A DNA stretch of 64,000 nt from Rossellomorea sp036867415 (GCF_036867415.1 NZ_JBAJHU010000003.1:186001-250000); one strand, 5' to 3'. Numbered from the stretch's first letter, positions 43,566-52,752 are shown. Notes: a model not told the origin generated them from the sequence alone. Translations and numbers: made by a program.

Positions 43566-44842
43566 CGAACCAGCAGCAGATGCTTCTTTTAAAAATGGGT
43601 TTATACTTAGGTATTGATGCTCTATTTGCATTATTGGGGACTACAATCCTCTCAAGTGTAGAGATGATTTTATTCCAATATGTTCCTTTTATGCTGATTG
43701 CATATATTTCTTTACTTACAGTAATGGCGGTGTGGATAAAGAAGAAAAATACAAATTCAATGATGCTGTTAGGGGTCCTTTTATTCTTGCTCTTCGCAGG
43801 GCTATATGCCTTTACAGTCTCCTGGTGGATTGTATCAATCACCTTACTATACCTTCATTGGAGAATATCCTCATATTTTCAAAGTGAAGATGAGCAGATT
43901 GAGCTCCGCAGCGGGGTACTGTTATTTTTTCTATTTTTATCTTCATTGTCGCTGGTAATTGGGAATGCAAGGGATATAGAAAATAAGTTCTTGGTGATTG
44001 GTCTTGTAGTGGTGTTGTTTTCACTCGTTGCAACTGTTACGAGTTTTCAAAGAATGGTAAAGGCGGAGCGGGTGAGGGACACTGAAAGCAAAGGATACAT
44101 GATGAAACCCTTCTTTATATTGCTGATCGTTATTAGTTTCGGCGGTGTTTTGGCCTATTTCAGTTCATATGTAAGAAGCATATTATATTGGATGCTGGAA
44201 AAGATTTTCTGGTTGTTTTCATTTCTCGTAAATCCCATCTTTGGATTCCTTGTGAAGATAAGAGACTGGATATTGAGTTTGATTTCTAAAGAGACGCTTA
44301 CCGGGATGGGGTTGAAATTGAATAATCAGGAAATCGACGAGACTCAGCAGAAAGCTTTTTATGATGGCCTTTCATTACCATGGCTCAACGAATTATTATT
44401 AGGGATCTTTCTTTTGGCTGTAGTCGTCTATCTACTGAGAAAAAGGAAAGTAACCTACGAGGTGGAAAACGATGTGGTTTCATCGTCACTATTAACCAAG
44501 TTTAAGAAGAACGGGAAGAAGAAAGAGAAGAATGACTCTTACACCATATTATACTCTGATGCTGAAAATGCTATCCGTCAGGCAATGAAAGAGCTTGAAA
44601 GTGAAGCTGCTGCCGTTCAGAAGGGCAGAGGAAAAAATGAAAAAATCAGGTTTTGGTTCTTAAAGTTAGGCATACAGGAGGAAGAAGATTTCTTTCAACT
44701 TTATGAATCGGTGAGATATGGGAAGAGAACTCCTTCAAACCAAGAAGTAAATTTCTTTAGGAATCAAGTGAACAGACATATATCTCATTTGAAAGAACAA
44801 AAAAACAGTCATAATAAAGCTGATGTATGCAGAGAGCATTAA
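43535..44842 (+). CDS. Multi-pass membrane protein with DUF4129-like tail
   Basis: A 435-residue protein. About six N-terminal membrane segments (20-210) are followed by an extracytoplasmic region, another segment (about 285-303) and a cytoplasmic tail whose end (FQLYESVRYGKRTPSNQEVNFFRN) resembles DUF4129. In related operons this position is filled by a transglutaminase-core protein; no Cys-His-Asp transglutaminase domain is visible here. AAGGAG lies 11 bases before ATG 43535, inside the end of the DUF58 gene. Confidence 0.78.
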   Translation: MESKIENALLTNQQQMLLLKMGLYLGIDALFALLGTTILSSVEMILFQYVPFMLIAYISLLTVMAVWIKKKNTNSMMLLGVLLFLLFAGLYAFTVSWWIVSITLLYLHWRISSYFQSEDEQIELRSGVLLFFLFLSSLSLVIGNARDIENKFLVIGLVVVLFSLVATVTSFQRMVKAERVRDTESKGYMMKPFFILLIVISFGGVLAYFSSYVRSILYWMLEKIFWLFSFLVNPIFGFLVKIRDWILSLISKETLTGMGLKLNNQEIDETQQKAFYDGLSLPWLNELLLGIFLLAVVVYLLRKRKVTYEVENDVVSSSLLTKFKKNGKKKEKNDSYTILYSDAENAIRQAMKELESEAAAVQKGRGKNEKIRFWFLKLGIQEEEDFFQLYESVRYGKRTPSNQEVNFFRNQVNRHISHLKEQKNSHNKADVCREH

Positions 44843-44863
44843 TACTGCAAGCATCAGCTTTAT
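44816..44863 (+). terminator. Terminator of the MoxR-DUF58 operon
   Basis: AAAGCTGATG pairs with CATCAGCTTT. The stem begins inside the last codons. Confidence 0.6.
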
Positions 44864-44921
44864 TATTTCATTTCTTCATAGGTTAGAATATCATTGGATA
44901 GCGACATGGGAGGAGAAGTAA

Positions 44922-45539
44922 ATGCCATTCACATTAAGAAATCTCGTCTATAAAGATATTTTGAAAATAGGTCATATGGATATTCCTGAAAACAAGACCA
45001 CCTGCTTCATAGGGGAGAGCGGTGCAGGGAAATCGACTCTCCTTAAATTGCTGAATAAAATGTATATACCCGATAAAGGAAGCATTCATTATAAAGGAAC
45101 ATCACTGGGTGAAATGGATGCCGTCACGCTGAGGAGGAAAATTGTTATGATCCCCCAGACTCCGTTGCTGTTTGGAGAGTCTATAGAGGAGAATCTGCAA
45201 AAAGGACTTCTTTTCTCCGAGAAATCTCCTGCAAGCAGGGGGGATCTTGAGCGGGTCCTCGAAATAGTCCGGCTTGACAAGAACCTGCAGGATCAATCAG
45301 AAAAATTATCCGGCGGGGAGCGCCAGCGTTTGTCTCTCGGAAGAGTTCTGCTGATGAGACCGGAAGTCTATTTACTTGACGAACCGACCTCTGCCTTGGA
45401 TGAAGAGACTGAATTAACCGTCATGAAGAAATTCGTGGAAGCTGCTAAGTCACATGATGGAACTGTGATCATCGTGACCCATTCAATGAAGGTGGCAGAA
45501 CAGTACGGTGAAGAAGTAATAAAGATATCGAAACAATAA
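44922..45539 (+). CDS. ABC transporter ATP-binding protein, FetA-like
   Basis: Single-domain ABC ATPase of 205 residues: Walker A GESGAGKSTLL, Q-loop MIPQTPLLFG, signature LSGGERQRLSL, Walker B VYLLDEPTSALD, H-loop VTHS. It pairs with the UPF0014/FetB permease encoded 13 bases downstream. FetAB homologues are described as iron exporters in oxidative stress. GGGAGGAG precedes ATG 44922. Confidence 0.88.
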   Translation: MPFTLRNLVYKDILKIGHMDIPENKTTCFIGESGAGKSTLLKLLNKMYIPDKGSIHYKGTSLGEMDAVTLRRKIVMIPQTPLLFGESIEENLQKGLLFSEKSPASRGDLERVLEIVRLDKNLQDQSEKLSGGERQRLSLGRVLLMRPEVYLLDEPTSALDEETELTVMKKFVEAAKSHDGTVIIVTHSMKVAEQYGEEVIKISKQ

Positions 45540-45552
45540 GGAGGGGAGAACG

Positions 45553-46335
45553 GTGGATAAAGGAATCATCGATATCGGCCTGTGGAGATTTATAGCTGCC
45601 TATGCATTTATTTTGATATTGTTGTTTATTGTAAAACTGAGAGGTATTTCGAGAGAAAAGCAGATTGTCATAGCTTCATTGAGAATGACAATCCAATTGA
45701 TCATTGCAGGTTATATCCTGACGTTCATCTTTGATAACCCGAGTCCCTGGCTGTCACTACTGATCATTTTCATCATGGAACTCTTTGCGATTTTTAATAT
45801 TTACAAACAGGTAAGATATAAGCTGAGTAAACAGCTGAAATGCACCGTGGCAGTTTCAATGGTGATCGGTACTATCTCCTGCCTGTTTTATTTCAACATC
45901 ATTGTCATCCATTTCACACCCTGGTATGAACCGCGTTATTTCATCCCGATTGCTGGTATGATCGTAGGTAATTCTATGACAGGCATCACTCTTGGGCTCA
46001 ATACGCTGCTGGGAGGGTTAAAAGAACAAAGAGAAGTAGTGGAAGGGGCACTGATGCTTGGTGCAACCCCTAAAGCTGCTTCAAAAAAATATGTGGATGA
46101 TGCGTTCGACTCAGCCATTCTTCCAACGCTCAATAATATGATAGGAATGGGTATCATCTTCCTCCCCGGAATGATGACCGGCCAGATTCTATCAGGAGTG
46201 AGCCCGCTTGTCGCAATTGAATATCAAATAGCCATACTGCTTGGGATAGTGGGCAGTGTAGCTTTAACAGTCATCTTGTTCATCTATTTGGGTTATAAGT
46301 TCCTGTTTACAGATCATGCTCAGTTGAATATTTAA
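45553..46335 (+). CDS. UPF0014-family ABC permease, FetB-like
   Basis: A 260-residue permease with about seven membrane segments. The UPF0014 signatures are visible as GMIVGNSMTGITLGLN and GALMLGATPKAASKKYVDDAFDSAILPTLNNMIGMG, the latter being the ATPase-coupling EAA-like loop. It forms the membrane part of the FetAB-like exporter. The start is GTG 45553 after AGGAGGGGAG. The transported ion is not shown by sequence. Confidence 0.88.
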   Translation: MDKGIIDIGLWRFIAAYAFILILLFIVKLRGISREKQIVIASLRMTIQLIIAGYILTFIFDNPSPWLSLLIIFIMELFAIFNIYKQVRYKLSKQLKCTVAVSMVIGTISCLFYFNIIVIHFTPWYEPRYFIPIAGMIVGNSMTGITLGLNTLLGGLKEQREVVEGALMLGATPKAASKKYVDDAFDSAILPTLNNMIGMGIIFLPGMMTGQILSGVSPLVAIEYQIAILLGIVGSVALTVILFIYLGYKFLFTDHAQLNI

Positions 46336-46462
46336 ATGTATTCCTGCTCTATGTAAATCCGTGATCTGGCCGTGATCATAGGGTCAGATGCTCTTCACGT
46401 TCTTTTCCCTATCCGCCATGCATATACTTGATAGCACTAGATTAGGTGGGAGGAGAATATCA

Positions 46463-46723
46463 ATGCGGTATGAAACAGAGCAAGCCCTTTATATAAAAAG
46501 TCTGGCCATGGATGTAATAGAAGAATTGATGAAAGATCATTCCAACTATGACCCGAAAGATTTGAAGCAAGTGACAGAAATGTTTGCCCGGTGCATGTGT
46601 GATCTGGTAAATGTATATACGAATATTTCAGAACATCACGAAATGACCCTGCGTGGAACAGTGATCAAAGCCAAAATTGGCTATAATGCACTAAAAAAGA
46701 AATCGACTATGATTAAAAAGTAA
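46463..46723 (+). CDS. Small helical protein of unknown function
   Basis: An 86-residue, mostly helical soluble protein (begins MRYETEQALYIKSLAMDV) with two Cys close together in FARCMCDLV. The frame is open from 46388, but GGGAGGAG seven bases before ATG 46463 decides the start. No family recognised. It lies between fetB and ptsH and is followed by a terminator-like hairpin near 46796-46842. Confidence 0.65.
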   Translation: MRYETEQALYIKSLAMDVIEELMKDHSNYDPKDLKQVTEMFARCMCDLVNVYTNISEHHEMTLRGTVIKAKIGYNALKKKSTMIKK

Positions 46724-46794
46724 TCTATGAAATTGCCTGCGGACAAAAAGGAGCCGCCATTACTCAACGAAATATCAATTAAAAAGAAAGCTTT

Positions 46795-46842
46795 AAAAAA
46801 CAGGTGACAGTTCCTAAATGGGCCGTCTCCTGTTTTTTTAAG
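46795..46842 (+). terminator. Terminator before ptsH
   Basis: AAAAAACAGG..GAC pairs imperfectly with GTC..CCTGTTTTTTT, ending in seven T. Confidence 0.7.
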
Positions 46843-47061
46843 GACTTCTTTGGAAATTACAAACATAATAGTGGCAAATATATGAAATACTAAAAAAATA
46901 AAGCTTTACAATTGTGTATATCCTAATTGCATGCTATTCTTTTTTATTGAGCAGGCTTATAGGAATAATGGATTAATTACTAGAAACAGTTGACGTTTTT
47001 ATAATTATCCATTACTTTTATGAAGCAACCAAATACAATGATGAATAAGGAGTCGATTTAC

Positions 47062-47328
47062 ATGGCACAAAAAACATTTACAGTTACAGCTGAAACAGGA
47101 ATCCATGCTCGCCCGGCAACACTTTTGGTTCAAACGGCAAGCAAATTCGACAGCGATGTACATCTTGAATACAAGGAAAAGAAAGTCAACTTAAAATCAA
47201 TCATGGGTGTCATGTCTCTAGGCGTCGGTAAAGATGCACAAATCACGATCATTACTGAAGGCAGCGACGAAGAAGAAGCATTAAAGAGCTTGGAAGAGAC
47301 GTTAAACAAAGAAGGTTTAGCTGAGTAA
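47062..47328 (+). CDS. ptsH: Phosphocarrier protein HPr
   Basis: General PTS phosphocarrier, 88 residues. The phospho-acceptor His15 is in GIHARPA, and the regulatory Ser46 in LKSIMGVMS is phosphorylated by HPr kinase for CcpA-dependent catabolite repression. AAGGAG precedes ATG 47062; the frame extends upstream to 47020, but those codons are not HPr. The stop overlaps the ptsI start (TAATG). Unlike B. subtilis ptsGHI, no ptsG and no GlcT antiterminator site precedes it. Confidence 0.97.
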   Translation: MAQKTFTVTAETGIHARPATLLVQTASKFDSDVHLEYKEKKVNLKSIMGVMSLGVGKDAQITIITEGSDEEEALKSLEETLNKEGLAE

Positions 47329-49049
47329 TGTCAAGTATTTTGAAAGGCATTGCGGCATCTAACGGGATTGCCATCGCAAAAGCTTATCGTTTAGTCGAAC
47401 CTGATTTAAGCTTCGAGAAGAAGTCCGTTGAAAGTGCAGAGGAAGAAGTAGCTCGTTTTCAGGCTGCCATTTCAACTTCTAAATCAGAGCTAGAAGCAAT
47501 CCGGGATAAAGCAAGGGAAGACTTAGGTGAAGACAAAGCACAAATCTTTGAAGCGCATCTTCTTGTATTAAGCGATCCTGAATTACTGGCACCTATTGAA
47601 GATAAAGTGAAAACTGAAAATGTAAACGCTGAATTTGCACTTAAAGAAACGGCAGATATGTTCGTTTCCATGTTCGAATCGATGGATAATGAGTATATGA
47701 AAGAACGCGCAGCAGATATCAGAGACGTAACGAAACGTGTCCTTTCACATTTGCTGGGAGTTCAGATTTCCAATCCAAGTATGGTGACTGAAGAAGTAAT
47801 TGTCATTGCGGAGGATTTAACTCCATCTGATACTGCACAATTAAATCGTCAGTACGTAAAAGGTTTTACAACTGACATCGGAGGGAGAACATCCCATTCG
47901 GCCATTATGGCCCGCTCGATGGAAATACCTGCAGTGGTAGGTACGAAATCGATTACTTCTTCTGTTGAAAATGGTGACATGATTATCGTTGACGGCCTAA
48001 ATGGGGAAGTACATATCAACCCGACACCGGAGGTCATTGAAGAGTATAAGAGGGAGCATGCCCGTTATGAAGATCAAAAAGCGGAATGGGCAAAGCTTGT
48101 AAATGAGCCTACTGTTTCCAAAGATGGACAGCATGTAGAACTCGCAGCAAACATCGGAACGCCTAAAGATTTAGAAGGTGTGAAGAATAACGGCGGTGAA
48201 GGTGTAGGTCTTTATCGTACAGAATTCCTTTACATGGGACGTGACGAGCTTCCGACTGAGGAAGAGCAATACGAAGCCTATAAAGCTGTTCTTGAAGGCA
48301 TGGAGGGTAAACCTGTCGTAGTGCGTACATTGGATATCGGAGGAGATAAGGAACTTCCTTATTTAAATCTTCCGAAGGAAATGAACCCTTTCCTCGGTTA
48401 TCGCGCGATTCGTCTTTGTCTGGACGAGCAGGAAATTTTCCGCACCCAGCTTAGAGCTTTATTGAAAGCGAGTCCTTATGGAAATCTGAAAATCATGTTC
48501 CCGATGATCTCAAATCTTCAAGAATTCAGGGAAGCAAAAGCAATACTTGAAGAAGAGAAAAAAGGGCTTCAAGAGAACGGTACAAATGTTGCCGGGAAAA
48601 TTGAAGTGGGGATCATGGTTGAAATCCCATCGACCGCAGTAATGGCAGACGTATTTGCCAAGGAAGTCGATTTCTTCTCAATCGGGACAAATGACCTGAT
48701 TCAATATACAATGGCAGCCGACCGTATGAATGAACGTGTTTCTTACCTGTATCAGCCGTATAACCCAGCGATCCTTCGACTTGTTAAGATGGTTATCGAT
48801 GCCGCTCACAATGAAGGCAAATGGGCAGGCATGTGCGGTGAGATGGCCGGTGATGAAATTGCCGTGCCAATCCTGCTGGGATTAGGATTGGATGAGTTCT
48901 CAATGAGTGCCAGTTCCATTCTGAGAGCACGTTCCCAAATTCACGACCTTAACCAAAGTGACATGAAAAAGCTTGCTGTAGAAGTATTACAGCTAGACAC
49001 GAATGATGAAGTCATCAAAGCTGTCGAAAAAGCTGTTACTCAATCTTAA
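47328..49049 (+). CDS. ptsI: PTS enzyme I
   Basis: Phosphoenolpyruvate-protein phosphotransferase, 573 residues, which autophosphorylates from PEP and passes phosphate to HPr. The active His190 is in GGRTSHSAIMARS; the PEP-binding barrel has GVGLYRTEFLYMGR and FFSIGTNDLIQYTMAADR, and the catalytic Cys is in WAGMCGEMAGD. ATG 47328 overlaps the ptsH stop. No sugar-specific EII is nearby, so the general PTS proteins form a two-gene operon here. Confidence 0.98.
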   Translation: MSSILKGIAASNGIAIAKAYRLVEPDLSFEKKSVESAEEEVARFQAAISTSKSELEAIRDKAREDLGEDKAQIFEAHLLVLSDPELLAPIEDKVKTENVNAEFALKETADMFVSMFESMDNEYMKERAADIRDVTKRVLSHLLGVQISNPSMVTEEVIVIAEDLTPSDTAQLNRQYVKGFTTDIGGRTSHSAIMARSMEIPAVVGTKSITSSVENGDMIIVDGLNGEVHINPTPEVIEEYKREHARYEDQKAEWAKLVNEPTVSKDGQHVELAANIGTPKDLEGVKNNGGEGVGLYRTEFLYMGRDELPTEEEQYEAYKAVLEGMEGKPVVVRTLDIGGDKELPYLNLPKEMNPFLGYRAIRLCLDEQEIFRTQLRALLKASPYGNLKIMFPMISNLQEFREAKAILEEEKKGLQENGTNVAGKIEVGIMVEIPSTAVMADVFAKEVDFFSIGTNDLIQYTMAADRMNERVSYLYQPYNPAILRLVKMVIDAAHNEGKWAGMCGEMAGDEIAVPILLGLGLDEFSMSASSILRARSQIHDLNQSDMKKLAVEVLQLDTNDEVIKAVEKAVTQS

Positions 49050-49145
49050 AAAATGTTTATCATCTGAATATGGGGGTAATGTAATAAAGAATAAGAAGTT
49101 GAGGCACATCCAAATGGCCTTTTCATTCTCATTTCCCCCTTTTCT

Positions 49146-49182
49146 TAGGATTGGAAGAGTATTCTTTCAATCCTTTTTTTTA
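49146..49182 (+). terminator. Terminator of ptsHI
   Basis: AGGATTGGAAGA pairs imperfectly with CTTTCAATCCT, then TTTTTTT. It overlaps the end of the convergent ykwB. Confidence 0.75.
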
Positions 49183-49851
49183 TGTCTTTTGACGAAAGGG
49201 GTTTGCCCACTCCATTAATAATCCATAATCAGAGGATTCCTTATCTTCAAGATAGCCTTTTACCGCTTTTACCGGCGTTCTTCCGCATTGAAGTAAGAAT
49301 GAGATGACAGGATCCTTAAATTGGCCGGCCGTTAATTTATGTACATATTCCTCAATGGAATATGTACGTGAGAATTTATGGTATGTTGGAATGCGTCCTC
49401 CGCCTAAAAGACGTTCAAGATGCAAATGCACGACGATCTCATACATTGCATTCATCAATTCTTTTCCGAGTTTGAAGCCTCTGAACTCCGGATCGATACA
49501 GAGGTCGACCACGTAAAGTGTATTGCCTAGCTCATCATGGGTGCGAATATAACCACCATCCGTTATCTCTTTCCAAGTGTGATCAGGATCTGAGGAATCA
49601 AAATCAACGATGAGACCTGTCATGCTGCCTGCTATTCTGCCATCGATTTCGACACAAAGTGCACCCAATGGGAAATGCTTGATATGATTCTCCAATTGAT
49701 CTTTATTCCACCATAATTCTGAAGGAAATGGCGGGGGAAAGGCGCGTTTCTGGATACCGATGAGTCCTTGGAAATCTGCTTCTGTATAATTGCGGATAAT
49801 TGCTTGATACACTTGATTTTTTCTGAAAACATACTGTTCTTTTCTATACAT
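49180..49851 (-). CDS. ykwB: GNAT-family acetyltransferase, YkwB-like
   Basis: A 223-residue acetyltransferase with the acetyl-CoA motif in LYVVDLCIDPEFRGFKLGKELMNAM and an AFPPPFPSELWW segment near residue 40. ATG 49851 is the first in-frame start. Position between ptsI and patA matches ykwB of B. subtilis. A cre-like sequence (TGTAAGCGCTTTTT, 49896-49909) lies 45 bases upstream. Substrate unknown. Confidence 0.82.
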   Translation of the reverse strand: MYRKEQYVFRKNQVYQAIIRNYTEADFQGLIGIQKRAFPPPFPSELWWNKDQLENHIKHFPLGALCVEIDGRIAGSMTGLIVDFDSSDPDHTWKEITDGGYIRTHDELGNTLYVVDLCIDPEFRGFKLGKELMNAMYEIVVHLHLERLLGGGRIPTYHKFSRTYSIEEYVHKLTAGQFKDPVISFLLQCGRTPVKAVKGYLEDKESSDYGLLMEWANPFRQKT

Positions 49852-49895
49852 GACAGAACCTCATTTATCAGAATTTACTTGTTCATTATACGTTA

Positions 49896-49909
49896 TGTAA
49901 GCGCTTTTT
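49896..49909 (-). promoter_or_regulatory. Possible cre (CcpA) site upstream of ykwB
   Basis: TGTAAGCGCTTTTT matches TGWAANCGNTNWCA except at the last two positions. Weak. Confidence 0.3.
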
Positions 49910-50020
49910 TAAAGTATTTTACAAAAATATTCTTCTAACACATTTTCCAACTCCTCTTTTAATAAAAAAGCATAAGAAAAAAATAAAAAAATATTTTAAA
50001 AGAAATGTTTAGTTATTCTG

Positions 50021-50130
50021 AAAGGGGGGTAATCTATAACCAAGCATGAAATTGGAGATTAATTTCTCACTAACACCCCCTTTTCCTTTTTTTTGACTGA
50101 CTCAGTTTATTCTGGGCAGTCTTTTTTTTG
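50021..50130 (+). ncRNA. Tandem hairpins, candidate small RNA or leader end
   Basis: Two consecutive terminator-like structures. GAAAGGGGGGT (50021-50032) pairs with ACCCCCTTTTC (50074-50085), with an inner GAAAT/ATTTC stem, followed by eight T. Then GACTGACTCAG (50095-50105) pairs with CTGGGCAGTC (50112-50121) with one A bulge, followed by eight T. No gene ends just upstream on this strand, because ykwB is divergent. A short independent transcript is therefore possible. The 130 bases to 49852 are AT-rich with no clear promoter. Confidence 0.4.
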
Positions 50131-50250
50131 AACTTTTTAATGGCAGGATTTGCCCCTGGCTTCTTTTGGATACTTCCTATACCTAAGATAAATAATAAGT
50201 GTAGTGTTTCTGTAAAGGAATACAAAAAGAGAAGGTGGTGTGTGAGAGAA

Positions 50251-50427
50251 ATGGCTAAACGTACGAAAAAGAATGATCCGCAGCAAAAAAATAAAAAAGG
50301 ATTTGATTCTTCCCGTTTGAATCAAGAATTCGCACACGAAATTGGCAGCGCAGCAACGAATAAGATTCACAAAGATAAAGCCAAAAAAGAAAAAGCACCT
50401 AAAAATAACGGTGAATACAAGGACTAA
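50251..50427 (+). CDS. Small Lys-rich protein, related in style to the 19.0-kb gene
   Basis: A 58-residue, highly basic protein: MAKRTKKND start, then GFDSSRLNQEFAHEIG, then a Lys/Ala-rich tail. The NQEFAHEI segment echoes ETEFAAEY of the 53-residue protein at 19041, and both begin MAKR. ATG 50251 is chosen; an in-frame GTG at 50242 would be three bases after GAAGGTGG. Spore-core function is possible but unproven. A terminator follows directly. Confidence 0.65.
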   Translation: MAKRTKKNDPQQKNKKGFDSSRLNQEFAHEIGSAATNKIHKDKAKKEKAPKNNGEYKD

Positions 50428-50432
50428 TCGAA

Positions 50433-50466
50433 AGGACAGACCAATAAGAAGGTCTGTCCCTTTTTT
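50433..50466. terminator. Terminator between the small basic gene and patA
   Basis: GGACAGACC pairs with GGTCTGTCC around AATAAGAA, then six T. Confidence 0.85.
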
Positions 50467-51622
50467 AAGTATGTTTGGAGATGAATGATTTAATGCGTGC
50501 AAGCCCTTCTTCCAATTGTTCTATCGAGCATGCAAATGAGAGGCGGATATAACCTTCTCCGTATTTTGAAAATGCGTCCCCCGGCACTACGGCCACTTTT
50601 TCTTCTTGTGCGAGTGAAAGTGCAAATTGGAAGGATGTCATGTCAATCGATTCAGGGATTTTAATAAAGAAATAAAATGCGCCGTCCGGTTTGATCACGT
50701 TTTGAAAACCGATTTCAAGTAAACGTTGATACACGTAATCTCTTCTTGTCTTATATTCCTTCCTCATAACAACGGCATCATTTGCCCCGGCTGTTAGTGC
50801 TTCATATGCAGCTTTCTGCGAGATGGAAGAAGCACAGGATACATTATATTGATGCACTTTCAATAAATGCTGGCTGATGCATTCAGGAGCGAATACCAAT
50901 CCAATTCTCCATCCTGTCATGCTGTGGGATTTCGAGAGACCATTTATCATAACAGTTTGTTCTTTTAGGAATTCGGCTATTGAGCGATGGTTTCCTTCAA
51001 ATGTCAATTCACTGTATATCTCGTCTGCAATAACGAAAATGTTCCGTCCTTTGAGAACGTAGGCGATTTCTTTCAATTCTTCGGCTTTTAAACTGACTCC
51101 TGTAGGATTTGAAGGGTATGGCAGGATGATGCATTTAGTTGAATCCGTCAAATGTTCCTTAATTAATTCTGCGCTGACTTTAAACGAATTATGTGTTGTA
51201 TCGATATGGACTGCCCTGGCTCCCGACAGGCGGATGATCGGTTCATAACCCGGATACACGGGTCCCGGAAGTATGCATTCATCTCCAGGTTCTAATAGCG
51301 AACGAAGCACCACATCTATCCCCTGTGAGGCACCACTTGTCACAAGAACCTCTGATTCAGCATCATAATGCACGTTATATTTTGTTTCAATGAATGAAGA
51401 TGCCGCTTCCCTTAATTGAAGAAATCCTGCATTATGCGTGTATGATGTGAAGTTTTCGTCGATCGATTTCTTTGCTGCATCCTTAATATGCTGAGGTGTC
51501 GGGAAGTCAGGCTGCCCGATTGTGAGCGAAATCATTCCTTCTATGTCAGCTACCATGTTGAAGAACTTCCGGATGCCGGAGATTTTAATGTCCCGTACAT
51601 TACTGTTTAAGTATTGTTCCAA
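50465..51622 (-). CDS. patA: N-acetyl-L,L-diaminopimelate aminotransferase
   Basis: PLP-dependent aminotransferase of the acetylase branch of lysine/DAP synthesis, 385 residues. The PLP lysine is in NGLSKSHSMTGWRIGL, the NPTG motif in YPSNPTGVSL, and VHQYNVSCASSISQKAA follows, a block shared with B. subtilis PatA. The frame opens at GTG 51631, but homologues begin at the equivalent of TTG 51622 (MEQYLN), which is six bases after TAGGTG. Position between ykwB and cheV supports the call. Confidence 0.9.
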   Translation of the reverse strand: MEQYLNSNVRDIKISGIRKFFNMVADIEGMISLTIGQPDFPTPQHIKDAAKKSIDENFTSYTHNAGFLQLREAASSFIETKYNVHYDAESEVLVTSGASQGIDVVLRSLLEPGDECILPGPVYPGYEPIIRLSGARAVHIDTTHNSFKVSAELIKEHLTDSTKCIILPYPSNPTGVSLKAEELKEIAYVLKGRNIFVIADEIYSELTFEGNHRSIAEFLKEQTVMINGLSKSHSMTGWRIGLVFAPECISQHLLKVHQYNVSCASSISQKAAYEALTAGANDAVVMRKEYKTRRDYVYQRLLEIGFQNVIKPDGAFYFFIKIPESIDMTSFQFALSLAQEEKVAVVPGDAFSKYGEGYIRLSFACSIEQLEEGLARIKSFISKHT

Positions 51623-51756
51623 GATGCACACCTACTTTTATAATTTGATACATATTTTATCATCTTTTACAGCTGTAATGGAATGATTTTGTTTTAATAC
51701 AAGTGAAATCGGGAATGGATAGAAAAGAACAATTGACATAGAAGGTGAACGCGACA

Positions 51757-52752
51757 ATGATTCGAACGAGTGCAATTTTAAATAATGGAAACGTCCTTCA
51801 GGATGTCCCGGTAAGCAGAGTGAAGGAAAGTGATGTTAAGTGGTATTGGGTTGATTTCAACGAGCCTACTGACAGGGACATTCGTATGATGAAGCGATTC
51901 TTCCGTTTTCACCCGCTTGCCATTGAAGACTGTCTGGATGATTTCAGCGAGCGGCCGAAGCTGGATTTCTATGACGGGTACATATTTGTATTGATGCATG
52001 CCATCAACCGGAATTCACTTGAGTCTTATGAAGTGAATCTCTTTGTGAATTCAAGCTTTATCGTCACGTTCCATAAAAAGCATGTAAGCGAGATAGACAA
52101 CTTATGGAAAGTTTTCAGCAAAGAAGGCGGGGAACTCAGTCCATTTATAATCATGCATGGAATCGTAGACAGGGTTGTCGATGAGTATTTCCCTTTGATT
52201 TATAGTATTGAGGATCGATTGAATAGTATCGAGGAAAACACGAATGAAGATACTGATTCAAATCTGATGGATGAATTATTTGATATTCGTCACGAAATGT
52301 CTAAATTGCGGAGAACCCTCGTGCCGATGAGGGACTTGTTATACAGGATCAGTAATTCCAGCCGGCTGAATTCATTGAAAGAAGAGCAATTATACTTTAA
52401 TGATGTGTACGATCATCTGATCAAGCAGGTTGAAATGCTGGAATCGTATCGTGATTTCTCAGCTGATATAAGGGATAATTACCTTTCCATCAACTCTGAC
52501 AAAATGAATAACATCATGATGACATTAACGGTCATCACGACGATTTTTATGCCGCTTACCTTTATAGCCGGACTTTATGGCATGAACTTTGTATACATGC
52601 CTGAACTTAATGAACATAGCGGGTATTTCATTGTTCTGGGGGTAATGGCGGTTATTGCACTTATTATGTTTGGATTCTTTGTGAAGATTGGTTGGCTGAA
52701 ATTCGGCACAAGAAGAAGAAGACGAAAAAGAAGGCATCTAAAGTTAAAATAG
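51757..52752 (+). CDS. corA: CorA-family magnesium transporter
   Basis: Pentameric Mg2+ channel protein, 331 residues. A long N-terminal cytoplasmic domain ends in the extended helix, then two membrane segments follow (about 270-290 and 303-322), with the signature YGMNF after the first. The C-terminal tail is strongly basic (RRRRRKRRH). AAGGTGA supports ATG 51757; GTG 51745 overlaps that site. Co2+ or Ni2+ transport is also possible for this family. Confidence 0.93.
   Translation: MIRTSAILNNGNVLQDVPVSRVKESDVKWYWVDFNEPTDRDIRMMKRFFRFHPLAIEDCLDDFSERPKLDFYDGYIFVLMHAINRNSLESYEVNLFVNSSFIVTFHKKHVSEIDNLWKVFSKEGGELSPFIIMHGIVDRVVDEYFPLIYSIEDRLNSIEENTNEDTDSNLMDELFDIRHEMSKLRRTLVPMRDLLYRISNSSRLNSLKEEQLYFNDVYDHLIKQVEMLESYRDFSADIRDNYLSINSDKMNNIMMTLTVITTIFMPLTFIAGLYGMNFVYMPELNEHSGYFIVLGVMAVIALIMFGFFVKIGWLKFGTRRRRRKRRHLKLK

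Noticed and set aside
50071..50090. ACCCCC at 50.07 kb as a second sigma-I promoter
   Set aside because: No CGAA or CGWA box occurs about 15 bases downstream, and the C run is explained by the hairpin stem.
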